The position numbers and the translations under genes were made by a program. Below, one piece after another: positions 43,303 through 51,344 of a stretch of 64,000 nucleotides of DNA. How positions within the stretch are numbered: position 1 is the first letter of the stretch; each line of letters begins with the position of its first letter. This DNA is from Spiribacter vilamensis (GTDB taxonomy: Bacteria > Pseudomonadota > Gammaproteobacteria > Nitrococcales > Nitrococcaceae), in assembly GCF_004217415.1 (NCBI RefSeq), contig NZ_SHLI01000001.1:992001-1056000 (forward strand), read 5' to 3'. Under the pieces are notes generated by a model that was not told the DNA's origin, did not search any database, and worked only from the letters and a program-made list of their open reading frames with translations.

Positions 43303-45335
43303 TACGCGCTGTCCCGATCCGGCTCGCCCAGGGCATGGCGCTGCAGCCGCTTGACCTCGTCGCGTAGCTTGCCGGCCTCCTCGAACTCGAGGTTGCGGGC
43401 GTGCTGGTGCATCTTCTGCTCCAGCTCCTTGATGCGCTTCACCGCCTGGGCGGTAGTCAGATCGGCGTAGGCCCGGGCCTCGTCGGCCACCTCGGCGTAG
43501 TGCTCGGCACTGTCCGGGGCGCTGGCGCCGCCGCGCTGCATGACATCGGCGATGGCCTTCTGGATGCCCTGCGGCGTGATCCCGTGTTCCTCGTTATGCG
43601 CGATCTGCTTCTCGCGCCGGCGTTCGGTCTCGCCGATGGCCTTGGTCATGGAGTCGGTCATCTGATCGGCGTAGAGGATGGCGCGGCCGTTGACGTTTCG
43701 CGCGGCGCGGCCGATCGTCTGGATGAGTGAACGCTCGGCGCGCAGGAAGCCCTCCTTGTCGGCGTCGAGGATCGCCACCAGCGAGACCTCGGGGATGTCC
43801 AGCCCCTCACGCAGCAGGTTGATGCCCACGAGCACGTCGAACGCCCCCAGCCGCAGGTCACGGATGATCTCGGTGCGCTCCACGGTATCGATGTCGGAGT
43901 GCAGGTAGCGCACGCGCACGCCGTTTTCCGACAGGTACTCGGTCAGGTCCTCGGCCATGCGCTTGGTGAGCGTGGTCACCAGCACGCGCTCGCCGATCTG
44001 GCTGCGCTCGTTGATCTCGCCGAGCACGTCGTCCACCTGCGTGCCCGCCGGACGGACCTCGATTTGCGGGTCGACCAGTCCGGTGGGCCTGACCACCTGC
44101 TCGGCCACGGCGCTGGAGTGCTGCTTTTCATACGGCCCCGGTGTTGCCGAGATGTAGACCCGCTGCGGGGCGATCGTGTCGAACTCCTCGAACTTGAGCG
44201 GTCGGTTGTCCAGCGCCGACGGCAGCCGGAAGCCGTACTCCACCAGCGTCTCCTTGCGGGCGCGGTCACCGCGGTACATGCCGCCGACCTGCGAGACGGT
44301 GACATGCGACTCGTCGACGAACAGCATCGCGTCGTCGGGGACATAGTCGAACAGGCACGGCGGCGCCTGCCCCGGCCCGCGACCGGAGAGATAGCGCGAG
44401 TAGTTCTCGATGCCGTTGCAGTAACCGAGCTCCTGCATCATCTCCAGATCGAACCGGGTGCGCTGCTCCAGGCGCTGAGCCTCCAGCAGTTTCCCGGCGT
44501 TCTGCAGCTGCTCGAGCCGCTCCCCGAGCTCGACCTTGATCTTCTCCACGGCGTTCAGAACCGTGTCGCGGGGCGTGACGTAGTGTGACTTGGGATAGAC
44601 CGTCAGCTCCTGGACCCGGCGCAGCACTTCTCCGGTGAGGGGATCGAACCAGGAGAGCCCCTCGATCTCGTCGTCGAAGAGCTCGACGCGGACCGCCTCG
44701 TCCTCGGATTCGGCGGGAAAGATATCGATCACGTCGCCACGGGCCCGGTAGTTGCCACGCGAGAAGTCGTAGTCGTTACGGGCGTACTGGAGTTGTGCGA
44801 GCCGCCGGAGGATGTGGCGCTGATCGACCTGCTCGCCGACCTTCAGGTGCAGCACCATCTCCAGGTAGGCGCTGGGATCGCCCAGTCCGTAGATCGACGA
44901 CACCGAGGCGACGATGATGGTGTCGCGCCGCTCCACGATGGCCTTGGTCGCCGACAGCCGCATCTGCTCGATGTGCTCATTCACCGAGGCGTCTTTCTCG
45001 ATGAAGGTATCCGACGACGGCACATAGGCCTCGGGCTGGTAATAGTCGTAGTAGGAGACGAAGTACTCCACGGCGTTATTGGGGAAAAACGCCTTCATCT
45101 CGCCGTAGAGCTGCGCGGCGAGCGTCTTGTTGGGTGCGAGCACTACCGCCGGGCGCTGCTCTTTCGCGATCAGGCTCGCCATGGTGAAGGTCTTGCCCGA
45201 TCCGGTAACGCCCAGCAGCGTCTGATGCGAATGCCCGGCCCGCAGGCTGTCGGCGAGCGTCTCGATCGCCGCGGGCTGGTCGCCGGCGGGCTCGAAGTCA
45301 CTCTCGAGCTGGAAACGCAGTGTCTGGTCAGTCAT
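43302..45335 (-). CDS. uvrB: excinuclease ABC subunit B
   Basis: 677 residues, full length. Helicase motif I is [12 protein letters not shown]; the beta-hairpin region is [16 protein letters not shown]; later motifs include [18 protein letters not shown] and [26 protein letters not shown]. The C-terminal UVR domain ([21 protein letters not shown]) is present. It loads onto damaged DNA with UvrA and recruits UvrC. No SOS box was found in the 65-bp gap to the divergent aminotransferase gene. Confidence 0.97.
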   Translation of the reverse strand: MTDQTLRFQLESDFEPAGDQPAAIETLADSLRAGHSHQTLLGVTGSGKTFTMASLIAKEQRPAVVLAPNKTLAAQLYGEMKAFFPNNAVEYFVSYYDYYQPEAYVPSSDTFIEKDASVNEHIEQMRLSATKAIVERRDTIIVASVSSIYGLGDPSAYLEMVLHLKVGEQVDQRHILRRLAQLQYARNDYDFSRGNYRARGDVIDIFPAESEDEAVRVELFDDEIEGLSWFDPLTGEVLRRVQELTVYPKSHYVTPRDTVLNAVEKIKVELGERLEQLQNAGKLLEAQRLEQRTRFDLEMMQELGYCNGIENYSRYLSGRGPGQAPPCLFDYVPDDAMLFVDESHVTVSQVGGMYRGDRARKETLVEYGFRLPSALDNRPLKFEEFDTIAPQRVYISATPGPYEKQHSSAVAEQVVRPTGLVDPQIEVRPAGTQVDDVLGEINERSQIGERVLVTTLTKRMAEDLTEYLSENGVRVRYLHSDIDTVERTEIIRDLRLGAFDVLVGINLLREGLDIPEVSLVAILDADKEGFLRAERSLIQTIGRAARNVNGRAILYADQMTDSMTKAIGETERRREKQIAHNEEHGITPQGIQKAIADVMQRGGASAPDSAEHYAEVADEARAYADLTTAQAVKRIKELEQKMHQHARNLEFEEAGKLRDEVKRLQRHALGEPDRDSA

Positions 45336-45400
45336 AGCAATGCAGGCCCTGTCGTGTTTGGCGTATCATTCCGGCTAAATGACGGAAATGGAGATTACCC

Positions 45401-46591
45401 TTGGCTATCGAACTCTCTGAGCGTGTCGGGCGCGTCCAACCCTCCCCGACTATGGCGGTGACGGCACGGGCGGCGGAAATGCGCGCGGCCGGTCACGACA
45501 TTATCGGACTGGGCGCGGGTGAACCGGATTTTGATACCCCGGAGCATATCAGCGCGGCCGCGATCCAGGCGATCCATGACGGTCAGACCCGCTACACACC
45601 GGTGGATGGAACGCCGGCGCTCAAGCAGGCAATCCAGGCCAAGTTCAAGCGCGACAACGGCCTCGAATACGACGCCAACCAGATCCTGGTCTCCACCGGC
45701 GCCAAGCAGAGCCTCTACAACCTGTTCATGGCGGTGATGAGCCCCGGCGACGAAGTCGTGATCCCGGCACCGTACTGGGTGTCCTACCCCGACATGGCCC
45801 TGCTCGCTGACGGCGTGCCGCGGATCGTCGAGGCGGATCAGTCGCAGCGCTTCAAGATCAGCGCGGAGCAGCTCGAGGCGGCGATCACCGATCGCACCCG
45901 GGTCGTCGTCCTTAATAGCCCTTCCAACCCCACTGGGACTGCGTACACCCGGGCAGAGTTCGAGGCCCTCGGCGAGGTGCTACGGCGCCATCCGGATATT
46001 CTGATTGCGAGTGACGACATCTACGAGCCGATCCTCTGGATGGACGAGCCGTTCTGCAATATCGCCATGGCCTGCCCCGACCTCGCCGAGCGCACAGTTG
46101 TGGTCAATGGAGTCTCCAAGTCCTACGCCATGACCGGATGGCGGATCGGTTATGCGGCGGGACCCGCCAACGTCATCGGCGCGATGAAAAAGATCCAGTC
46201 GCAGAGTACCTCCAATGCCAGCTCCATTTCGCAGGCGGCCTCGGTCGAGGCACTGAATGGCGATCAGGGCGTGATCGGCCCGATGGTCAAGGCCTTCCGC
46301 GAGCGGCACGACTTCGTGGTCGAACGCCTGAATGCCATGAAGGGCGTGAGCTGCATCGCCGGCGACGGGACTTTCTATGCCTATCCCGACGTCAGTGAGG
46401 CGATGGCCGCGATTGATGGTATCGACACGGACACGGCACTGGCTGAATACCTCATCAGCGAGGCCAACGTCGCCCTGGTGCCGGGTACGGCGTTCGGCCT
46501 GTCAGGGCATGCAAGGATTTCCTTCGCCACCAGCATGGAGAACCTGGAGAAGGCCATGGACCGGCTGGAGAAGGTCTTCGGGCGCGAGTAA
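45401..46591 (+). CDS. aspC: aspartate aminotransferase (class I, PLP)
   Basis: 396 residues, TTG start at 45401 with GGAG 8 bases upstream. Class Ib features: LGAGEPDFDTPEHI, STGAKQSLYNLFMA, NSPSNPTGTAYT, SDDIYEPILW and the PLP lysine in NGVSKSYAMTGWRIGYAAG. The length and sequence fit bacterial AatA-type aspartate transaminases, some of which also use prephenate. The gene is monocistronic and is followed by a perfect GC-rich hairpin (46606-46630). Confidence 0.92.
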   Translation: MAIELSERVGRVQPSPTMAVTARAAEMRAAGHDIIGLGAGEPDFDTPEHISAAAIQAIHDGQTRYTPVDGTPALKQAIQAKFKRDNGLEYDANQILVSTGAKQSLYNLFMAVMSPGDEVVIPAPYWVSYPDMALLADGVPRIVEADQSQRFKISAEQLEAAITDRTRVVVLNSPSNPTGTAYTRAEFEALGEVLRRHPDILIASDDIYEPILWMDEPFCNIAMACPDLAERTVVVNGVSKSYAMTGWRIGYAAGPANVIGAMKKIQSQSTSNASSISQAASVEALNGDQGVIGPMVKAFRERHDFVVERLNAMKGVSCIAGDGTFYAYPDVSEAMAAIDGIDTDTALAEYLISEANVALVPGTAFGLSGHARISFATSMENLEKAMDRLEKVFGRE

Positions 46592-46605
46592 CCTGCGAAT
46601 CAGGA

Positions 46606-46630
46606 CGCCGCGCCGGTTGACGGCGCGGCG
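46606..46630 (+). repeat. perfect 10-bp GC hairpin after aspC, overlapping the tRNA promoter
   Basis: CGCCGCGCCG-GTTGA-CGGCGCGGCG is a perfect inverted repeat starting 14 bases after the aspC stop. It lacks a T-run, so termination is uncertain. The loop and first stem bases contain TTGACG, the candidate -35 box of the tRNA gene. Confidence 0.7.
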
Positions 46631-46644
46631 TAAAACGCTAGACT
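46617..46644 (+). promoter_or_regulatory. sigma-70 promoter of tRNA-Asn
   Basis: TTGACG and TAGACT are separated by 16 bp and end 22 bases before the tRNA 5' end, the usual distance for a tRNA promoter. Confidence 0.6.
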
Positions 46645-46666
46645 ACTCATCGAGTTAATCAGCGAT

Positions 46667-46741
46667 TCCCCGGTAGCTCAGTGGTAGAGCGAGTGACTGT
46701 TAATCACTTGGTCGGCGGTTCGAATCCGTCCCGGGGAGCCA
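46667..46741 (+). tRNA. tRNA-Asn (anticodon GTT)
   Basis: A complete cloverleaf: acceptor TCCCCGG pairs with CCGGGGA, D arm with AGCTCAGTGGTAGAGC, anticodon loop CTGTTAA, T arm GGCGGTTCGAATCCGTC, discriminator G and an encoded CCA. Its last 46 bases are repeated exactly at 56448-56493, marking it as the integration site of the adjacent element, which rebuilds an intact tRNA 3' end. Confidence 0.97.
46696..46741 (+). repeat. attL core (46 bp)
   Basis: Identical to 56448-56493, from the anticodon loop to the CCA end of tRNA-Asn. Confidence 0.95.
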
Positions 46742-46759
46742 AAAAACACTAGATAATCA

Positions 46760-46791
46760 GGGGGTTAAGCCGGTCGGCTTGCCCCTTTTTT
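46760..46791 (+). terminator. terminator behind tRNA-Asn, inside the element
   Basis: GGGG-TT-AAGCC / GGCTT-G-CCCC with a short loop, followed by six T residues. It is supplied by the element, just inside attL. Confidence 0.85.
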
Positions 46792-46806
46792 ATGCCCGAA
46801 AGGCGC

Positions 46807-46838
46807 TTGTCACCTGATTTGTAACCATTGGTGACAAA
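46807..46838. promoter_or_regulatory. TTTGTCACC-type motif cluster, left end
   Basis: TTGTCACC (46807-46814), TTTGTAACC (46818-46826) and inverted GGTGACAAA (46830-46838) lie directly in front of the first cargo gene. The same 9-mer recurs in front of the terminase and integrase genes and at the origin. Confidence 0.6.
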
Positions 46839-46851
46839 GGAGCATGGACGC

Positions 46852-47064
46852 ATGCGGATCAGGCTCTACATCACAGCTTTGGTGCTCGTATCAATCAACG
46901 TCGCCGCGCCGAGTGCCGAGGCGACAGCACCCCACCCCTACTGCGACGAATATCAAGAGACGCTCAAAGAGGCGGCCGCGAAACGGCGACAGGACTATCC
47001 AAACTATGCGGGCAGCCTTTTCTTTCTCAATACCTCCACCGTTCGAGCCCTGCTTGTCCGGTGA
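46852..47064 (+). CDS. small exported protein, satellite cargo
   Basis: 70 residues from the ATG at 46852, with AAGGAG 10 bases upstream; a TTG at 46828 is an alternative. A signal peptide (IRLYITALVLVSINVAAPSAEA) is followed by a short mature region with one Cys (HPYCDEYQETLKEAAAKRR). I do not recognise it. It is the first gene inside the left end of the element, transcribed opposite to the satellite core genes, and 36 bp before a second exported protein gene. Confidence 0.55.
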   Translation: MRIRLYITALVLVSINVAAPSAEATAPHPYCDEYQETLKEAAAKRRQDYPNYAGSLFFLNTSTVRALLVR

Positions 47065-47100
47065 ATTGCCGAGGTAAAACCGCAAGGAGAGACATTAACT

Positions 47101-47658
47101 ATGTGGAAAAAAACTAGTTTTATCCCGGTGACATTTCTAGCGCTCCAGGTCGCGAACGCCTCAGATTCTTCCAATAGTCCATTCGAAACAGCTCCCGGCG
47201 TAGTCGAATGCCAGAATACACCTTGCGGCGAGGCACTAGATCAATTTTCAATCGTCTGCAGAGAGGGCGATAGAGTCTCTACCCACTGGGAATACAAAGA
47301 TGGTGAATACACTTACTTCACCGTGAATGAATCGACTGATTCCGAGAACGTTATATTCAGCGCAAGGCCTTCCAGAGTTGAGGTATCATATCGTTCCAAC
47401 CCGAGCATCCCAGACGATAAAGAAAAATCTTGGGCACGAATAACGATCGGAACAAAAGGGGCAGAGGCAATTGATGATAATGCGATGGGGCAGCCGGATC
47501 TTATGACAATTCGCATTCGTTCCTCTATTGATTCCCCGGAAGATCGTTGGTCTGAAATAAACATCCTGAAACAAGAAGCATTTATTGGTCCAGACGGTTA
47601 TTTAAGTTCGGTATTTAAGAACGAGAAAAATAGAGATGGTTGCTCTGCTGACTTCTAG
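47101..47658 (+). CDS. exported protein, satellite cargo, unknown
   Basis: 185 residues with AAGGAGAG upstream. The N-terminus (MWKKTSFIPVTFLALQVANA) is a signal peptide. The mature protein has four cysteines (VECQNTPCGEALDQFSIVC, and one near the C-terminus in DGCSADF) and a beta-rich pattern with YFTVNESTD. It is clearly more AT-rich than the rest of the window, which suggests a different origin. No family recognised. As accessory cargo of a satellite it might serve host fitness or phage interference; there is no direct evidence. Confidence 0.68.
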   Translation: MWKKTSFIPVTFLALQVANASDSSNSPFETAPGVVECQNTPCGEALDQFSIVCREGDRVSTHWEYKDGEYTYFTVNESTDSENVIFSARPSRVEVSYRSNPSIPDDKEKSWARITIGTKGAEAIDDNAMGQPDLMTIRIRSSIDSPEDRWSEINILKQEAFIGPDGYLSSVFKNEKNRDGCSADF

Positions 47659-47693
47659 CCTTTCCGAGTAATCAGTCCTTAAAGGAGTGCGAC

Positions 47694-47822
47694 ATGTTCT
47701 ATACTAATAGGGCGTGCGCCAGTATTCTGAAAACCTCACCGGGAGCATGGCTCCCGGCCGGGACTAGCCGCCTTGCCATGCGGTGGCGCGCCTTACCACC
47801 CCCGGAGACCCCCGGAAACTAG
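47694..47822 (+). CDS. possible small gene (42 residues)
   Basis: The ATG at 47694 has AAAGGAG at good spacing and opens MFYTNRACASILKTSPGAW, ending at the TAG at 47820-47822. Two strong hairpins cover most of it, so it may instead be a structured non-coding region between convergent units. Low confidence as a protein. Confidence 0.3.
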   Translation: MFYTNRACASILKTSPGAWLPAGTSRLAMRWRALPPPETPGN

Positions 47823-47829
47823 TCTCCGG
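47740..47829. terminator. two stem-loops between convergent cargo and head-protein genes
   Basis: CCGGGAGC-ATG-GCTCCCGG lies near 47741-47759, and CCGGAGAC-N12-GTCTCCGG at 47802-47829. Neither has a long T-run. The position between two convergent transcription units suggests a termination role. Confidence 0.45.
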
Positions 47830-47844
47830 GACACCGCCTCAATC

Positions 47845-48294
47845 TCAACCGATTCTTACCGCCGAACCGGCCCGGCCATGTTTAACCAATGCAATATGGT
47901 TTCCAACCACGGATTCTTGCCGGTACCGGGAACCGTCAGCCCGATATTCAGCCGTGTATCCTGCACTCAACTCCCTGGTGCCTTGAGCAATCGCCCGTAT
48001 GGCCTTGGCGTCCCAAACCAGCAGATCGCCCTTTAACTGCCCGGTGGCACCGTCGAACGTGACCTCGGACACCAGCCCCACGGCGTCGCGCTGAACGGCC
48101 TGTGAGTCCATTAGAGCGGGCGGGTGGTCGATGGTGACCGGTACGCCATTGAACGATTCGGCGCTGGCCTGTACGGCTACCGCTGGACGGTCAACGGTAA
48201 CCATCGCATCGCCAGTCATGCCGAGTTCGCTCGCCATGTAGGTTTGCTGCCCCGTCCTGGCGAACGGCACTTTTCGGAACAGCTTTGCCTTCAT
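47845..48294 (-). CDS. DUF2213 phage head/protease-like protein, apparently shortened
   Basis: 149 residues. ARTGQQTYMASELG, VPVTIDHPPALM, GTRELSAGYTAEY and VGNHIALVKHGRAG are the conserved blocks of DUF2213, a family found in phage head-morphogenesis modules and thought to be related to prohead protease or scaffold. Other members usually continue past the GRAG motif by 100 residues or more, whereas this one stops seven residues later, so the C-terminal part is missing. It is the last gene of the minus-strand satellite unit and overlaps the preceding gene by 4 bp. Confidence 0.78.
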   Translation of the reverse strand: MKAKLFRKVPFARTGQQTYMASELGMTGDAMVTVDRPAVAVQASAESFNGVPVTIDHPPALMDSQAVQRDAVGLVSEVTFDGATGQLKGDLLVWDAKAIRAIAQGTRELSAGYTAEYRADGSRYRQESVVGNHIALVKHGRAGSAVRIG

Positions 48295-48536
48295 CGCTGG
48301 CGACCTGCGAGGAAGTCATCGAACCCACCAGGGCGTCCGCCACCGTCGAGGAATTGGCTGTATTCCGTGGGCGGCTCCGGGCGTGTGGCCGGAGCGTCAT
48401 CCATGCTTACAGCCCGCATGGCTCTACCCTTGAGGCGACGGAGTTCGTCATCCGTAAGGGTCAGTTCATCATGCTCGATGAAGCCGCGATGCACGCCCGC
48501 ATCGAGGGCGCTATCAGTCATGTAAAAGGCGCTCAT
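48291..48536 (-). CDS. small satellite protein, unknown
   Basis: 81 residues (MSAFYMTDSALDAGVHRGFI). Acidic, with a helical segment DELTLTDDELRRLKGRAMRAV and a proline-rich C-terminus. It overlaps the DUF2213 gene (ATGA) and the upstream gene (4 bp), so it is translated as part of the terminase-to-head unit. No family recognised. Confidence 0.6.
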   Translation of the reverse strand: MSAFYMTDSALDAGVHRGFIEHDELTLTDDELRRLKGRAMRAVSMDDAPATRPEPPTEYSQFLDGGGRPGGFDDFLAGRQR

Positions 48537-49162
48537 GCTGCGGCCTCCTCGTTGCTGTTTTCGGATAGGACGCGGGGCAGATTCGGCGCTGCGGCCTCCA
48601 GGGCGTCGAGGATGCTCTCGGCCTCCGTCAGCCGATCGTGCGCTTGTGTCTGGCGCTGATCTTCAGCGGCCACGGCTTCAGGGTCGGCGAGGATCGCCAC
48701 CTGTTTGGCCTGATACGGCTCCAGGTGCGCTGTCACTGACTCCGGCCACACCATCACCCCATGCTCCAATTCGCACCGGGTCGCCATCGTCACGGCATCG
48801 GCCACCGTCGCCTTCTGCGTGGCGTTCCATCCGCTCGTGAGGGCAGGCAGGCGCGAAATAAGGATGGCGCCTTTGGTCTTGTCGGCGTCGAAAATCCACT
48901 GATCCTGGGCAAACCGCCCCAGCAGCATGGTCATCGTGGATCGGGCGGTTTCTCGGGGCGGGAACCTGCGGGTGCAGGCGTCTTGAATGATCGCCTCCCA
49001 CGGCCCGGTGTCATTGTCACCGGTGGCCTCGATCAGTTCCTTACGGGCGCTGCGGGCTTCGGCGATGGCGGCATCGTAGGCGGGCTTTAAGGTGCGCTCG
49101 GCTTCGGCCAGGGCATCGTCATAACGGGCGGCGAGATTCATAGCTTTGTTTGTGGTGCGCAT
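48533..49162 (-). CDS. satellite protein with coiled-coil ends, unknown
   Basis: 209 residues. The N-terminal 50 residues (ARYDDALAEAERTLKPAYDAAIAEARSARK) and the C-terminal 50 (EDQRQTQAHDRLTEAESILDALEAAAP) are coiled-coil helices flanking a compact middle. Its place between the terminase and the DUF2213 gene is where a portal or scaffold gene would be in a phage, but it has no portal-like motifs and is too short for one. Overlaps the next gene by 4 bp. Confidence 0.6.
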   Translation of the reverse strand: MRTTNKAMNLAARYDDALAEAERTLKPAYDAAIAEARSARKELIEATGDNDTGPWEAIIQDACTRRFPPRETARSTMTMLLGRFAQDQWIFDADKTKGAILISRLPALTSGWNATQKATVADAVTMATRCELEHGVMVWPESVTAHLEPYQAKQVAILADPEAVAAEDQRQTQAHDRLTEAESILDALEAAAPNLPRVLSENSNEEAAA

Positions 49163-49192
49163 GGTTTATGTCTCCATCTGTCGAGGTTGCGG

Positions 49193-50575
49193 TTAGAGCA
49201 TGTCCGCCACGGAAACCACCGGGCGGGTTGAGGTTGCGACTAGCCCCGCCACGGCATTGGCTCTATCGTCATGCCCGTTCGGCGGATGGTCGATACTGTC
49301 GCGCCCACCGCGGCTGGTACGGCGCTCTAGGGATTGAAACTGCAACGTCAACCGGTCGTCCGGTGGCAGTTCCACTTGGCCGGAATTGAGCGCGGCGAGG
49401 CAGTCTCTGTATAGGTCGGACTTAGGCTTGGCGGACGGTTCAACCTTGATTCCATGCCGGTTGAATTCATCGGATGGCCAGCTTCCGGCGTAGCGGTCGG
49501 ACGTCGCTTTGCGAACCCCGTAAGACTTCAGCAACGCCGCATATTCCTCGACGATCTCGGCCGGGGTGCCTTTCCGGGCGCGGATGCAGTCCACAACCAG
49601 GACACCGTTATCCCGGTGGCCGATTGAAACGCTGAATTCATCGCCGCCGCCACCGGCGGGGTCGATAAAGGCCTGGTACGTCCGCCCGCGCATATACGGG
49701 ATTTCCAACGGCCCGGAGCGGGTGGCGGCATCCAGCACCTCCCGTTGAATAAACGATTCGATGTCGGATCGAAACTGTGCGCCATACTCAGCGGCGGCAC
49801 TGGAGGCGTCGCGCTCATACGCTTTATCAATAATGCGCTGCGGTAGGTTGGGGTTGAGATACCGGCTGCTCGCCTGTGCAACCAAAACCTCGTCACCGTC
49901 CTGCGCATAGTGCTGGCGGTAGTTATCCCAAAGCTCGCCTCGGCGAGCGTAGGGGCTGGACAAGGCCAGCAATGGCCCGCCAAGGGTCGCCAGACCGGGG
50001 CGCACTGCGTTAATGATTTCGAAGTCTGGATTCGCCGAATCCTCGCTCCTATAAAATGCTATTTCGTCGCATATGATGGCCGCATAGCTGAAACCCCTAG
50101 CTGTGCGGTAACTAGCCGTGCCCACCTCGATCACGGATCGGTTAGTTAGCTCTACGCTTTCTTTATCTTGCCGGTCGATCATCGCGGCGAGCATGGGGTT
50201 TGATTCCAGCAATCCGACCACATACCGCATGACGCTCCGCGCCTGCGCCCGGTCGGCGGCCATGCAGCGCACCGTTGCAACCTCCCCCGGTGCCAGCTTG
50301 TCGCGGTGGTCGCGAAAGGCGGCCTCGTAGACTGCTAACAGCGCCGCGCATTGGCTCTTACCACCGCGCCGCCCTACCACCTGCCATAACTCCGCGTGGG
50401 GTTGTGTGGGCGCTGTGCGGCCCGTCAGGGCGAACCAGTGTTCGGCCTCGGCATCGTCGAGGGGCAGTCCATAGAAGCCTGCGAGTAGCGCACGCCACGC
50501 GGCCCAACTGTCACCGCCAAACTGGCCACCAAACAGGGCGGGGTCAGTCATCACTTGGCGAATATCAACGGTCAT
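49193..50575 (-). CDS. terL: terminase large subunit
   Basis: 460 residues, close to the usual length. The ATPase has Walker A GRRGGKS (68-74) and Walker B IICDEIAF (about 165-172). The nuclease has AFIDPAGGGGDEFSV, a middle acidic residue in TSDRYAG, and HDDRANAVAG near the C-terminus, so all three RNase H-like acidic positions appear present. It powers DNA packaging into capsids. Finding it in an element without capsid genes implies packaging into a helper's heads or decay of a former capsid module. Overlaps the small-subunit gene by 4 bp. Confidence 0.9.
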   Translation of the reverse strand: MTVDIRQVMTDPALFGGQFGGDSWAAWRALLAGFYGLPLDDAEAEHWFALTGRTAPTQPHAELWQVVGRRGGKSQCAALLAVYEAAFRDHRDKLAPGEVATVRCMAADRAQARSVMRYVVGLLESNPMLAAMIDRQDKESVELTNRSVIEVGTASYRTARGFSYAAIICDEIAFYRSEDSANPDFEIINAVRPGLATLGGPLLALSSPYARRGELWDNYRQHYAQDGDEVLVAQASSRYLNPNLPQRIIDKAYERDASSAAAEYGAQFRSDIESFIQREVLDAATRSGPLEIPYMRGRTYQAFIDPAGGGGDEFSVSIGHRDNGVLVVDCIRARKGTPAEIVEEYAALLKSYGVRKATSDRYAGSWPSDEFNRHGIKVEPSAKPKSDLYRDCLAALNSGQVELPPDDRLTLQFQSLERRTSRGGRDSIDHPPNGHDDRANAVAGLVATSTRPVVSVADML

Positions 50576-50934
50576 GCCGATGCCTCCCGCTGGCGGAGAT
50601 AATCGGTCAGGCTTGGCGCTTCACGCTTTTGCCGATCCAGCCCTAAACGCGAATAGATACCCTGGAGACTGTTAGCCGCCTGAATCCAGCGCGACACATC
50701 GAACGTGTGGCCTTTCGCTAATGCCTGCTCTTGTTGCGAAAGCCAGTACTCAAGCCACAAGGCGCGCTCGACTAGGCTGCGTTGCATATACGACAAACGA
50801 TCAGCGCCGCCAAGGTCTGCACAAACTTCATCGAACCGCGCGCGCAATTCGCGGGCGATGCCGTATCGACCGTCTAGCGAATCCAGCCAGCCGGGGCGGT
50901 ATTGATTCGGAATGTCGGTGTTTTTAGTGCTCAT
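50572..50934 (-). CDS. terminase small subunit-like protein
   Basis: 120 residues, helical, directly upstream of and overlapping (ATGA) the large terminase gene, as small subunits usually are. Segments such as GRYGIARELRARFDEVCADLGG and DVSRWIQAANSLQGIYSRLG look like the DNA-binding and oligomerisation helices of small terminases. Assignment rests largely on position. A pair of TTTGTCACC motifs lies 26-46 bases upstream of the start. Confidence 0.65.
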   Translation of the reverse strand: MSTKNTDIPNQYRPGWLDSLDGRYGIARELRARFDEVCADLGGADRLSYMQRSLVERALWLEYWLSQQEQALAKGHTFDVSRWIQAANSLQGIYSRLGLDRQKREAPSLTDYLRQREASA

Positions 50935-50959
50935 TTAGCGCCTAGTTTGCATTGCGATC

Positions 50960-50980
50960 GGTGACAAAATTGGTGACAAA
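50960..50980. promoter_or_regulatory. TTTGTCACC pair in front of the terminase genes
   Basis: GGTGACAAA at 50960-50968 and again at 50972-50980, exactly 12 bp apart. The same pair, inverted, occurs at 56284-56304 before the integrase gene. Confidence 0.65.
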
Positions 50981-51200
50981 TTGCCGCCGTATGATCTTAT
51001 TATCCCATTAAAACAGGCTTTTGCAATAGATTGGCGCGTGACCAAACATCACTTACTACTGTTTTTTGCGCTGGTCACGGGTAGGGGATATAGGGCGGTC
51101 GGTGTTTAGCGTCGGGGTTCTGGAGGGTTTGGCTTACTGGCGTTCGGCGAGATAGGCGGGGTTTTGTTATTGGGCGCGAAGGCGTCCAGACATCGACCGT

Positions 51201-51308
51201 GTGAGTTTTGTGAGTTTTTTGAGTTTTATTTCACCCTATGCCCTGATTTGTCACATGACACTTGACCCCCCTAGGTTGTAAGAAACTCACAAAAACTCAC
51301 AAACTCAC
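51201..51308. other. candidate satellite replication origin (inverted iteron array)
   Basis: Three left-side iterons, GTGAGTTT at 51201 and 51210 and TGAGTTT near 51220, mirror three right-side copies AAACTCAC at 51283, 51293 and 51301. The exact centre of the array (51254.5) is also the centre of TGTCA-CA-TGACA (51249-51260). The array lies 37 bp beyond the stop codon of the primase-helicase gene, the place where PICI and SaPI origins sit. The rest of the 50935-51344 gap shows only the TTTGTCACC pair noted above. Confidence 0.65.
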
Positions 51309-51344
51309 AACCCCCCCGGTGGAGGGGTCGGAGTATTTCATCGC

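Noticed and set aside
45336-45400. LexA/SOS box before uvrB
   Set aside because: Only a half CTGT is present; no CTGT-N8-ACAG match in the gap.
51201-51308. CRISPR-like short repeats
   Set aside because: Units are 8-9 bp, spaced 1-2 bp apart and inverted about a centre; this is an iteron array, not repeat-spacer structure.
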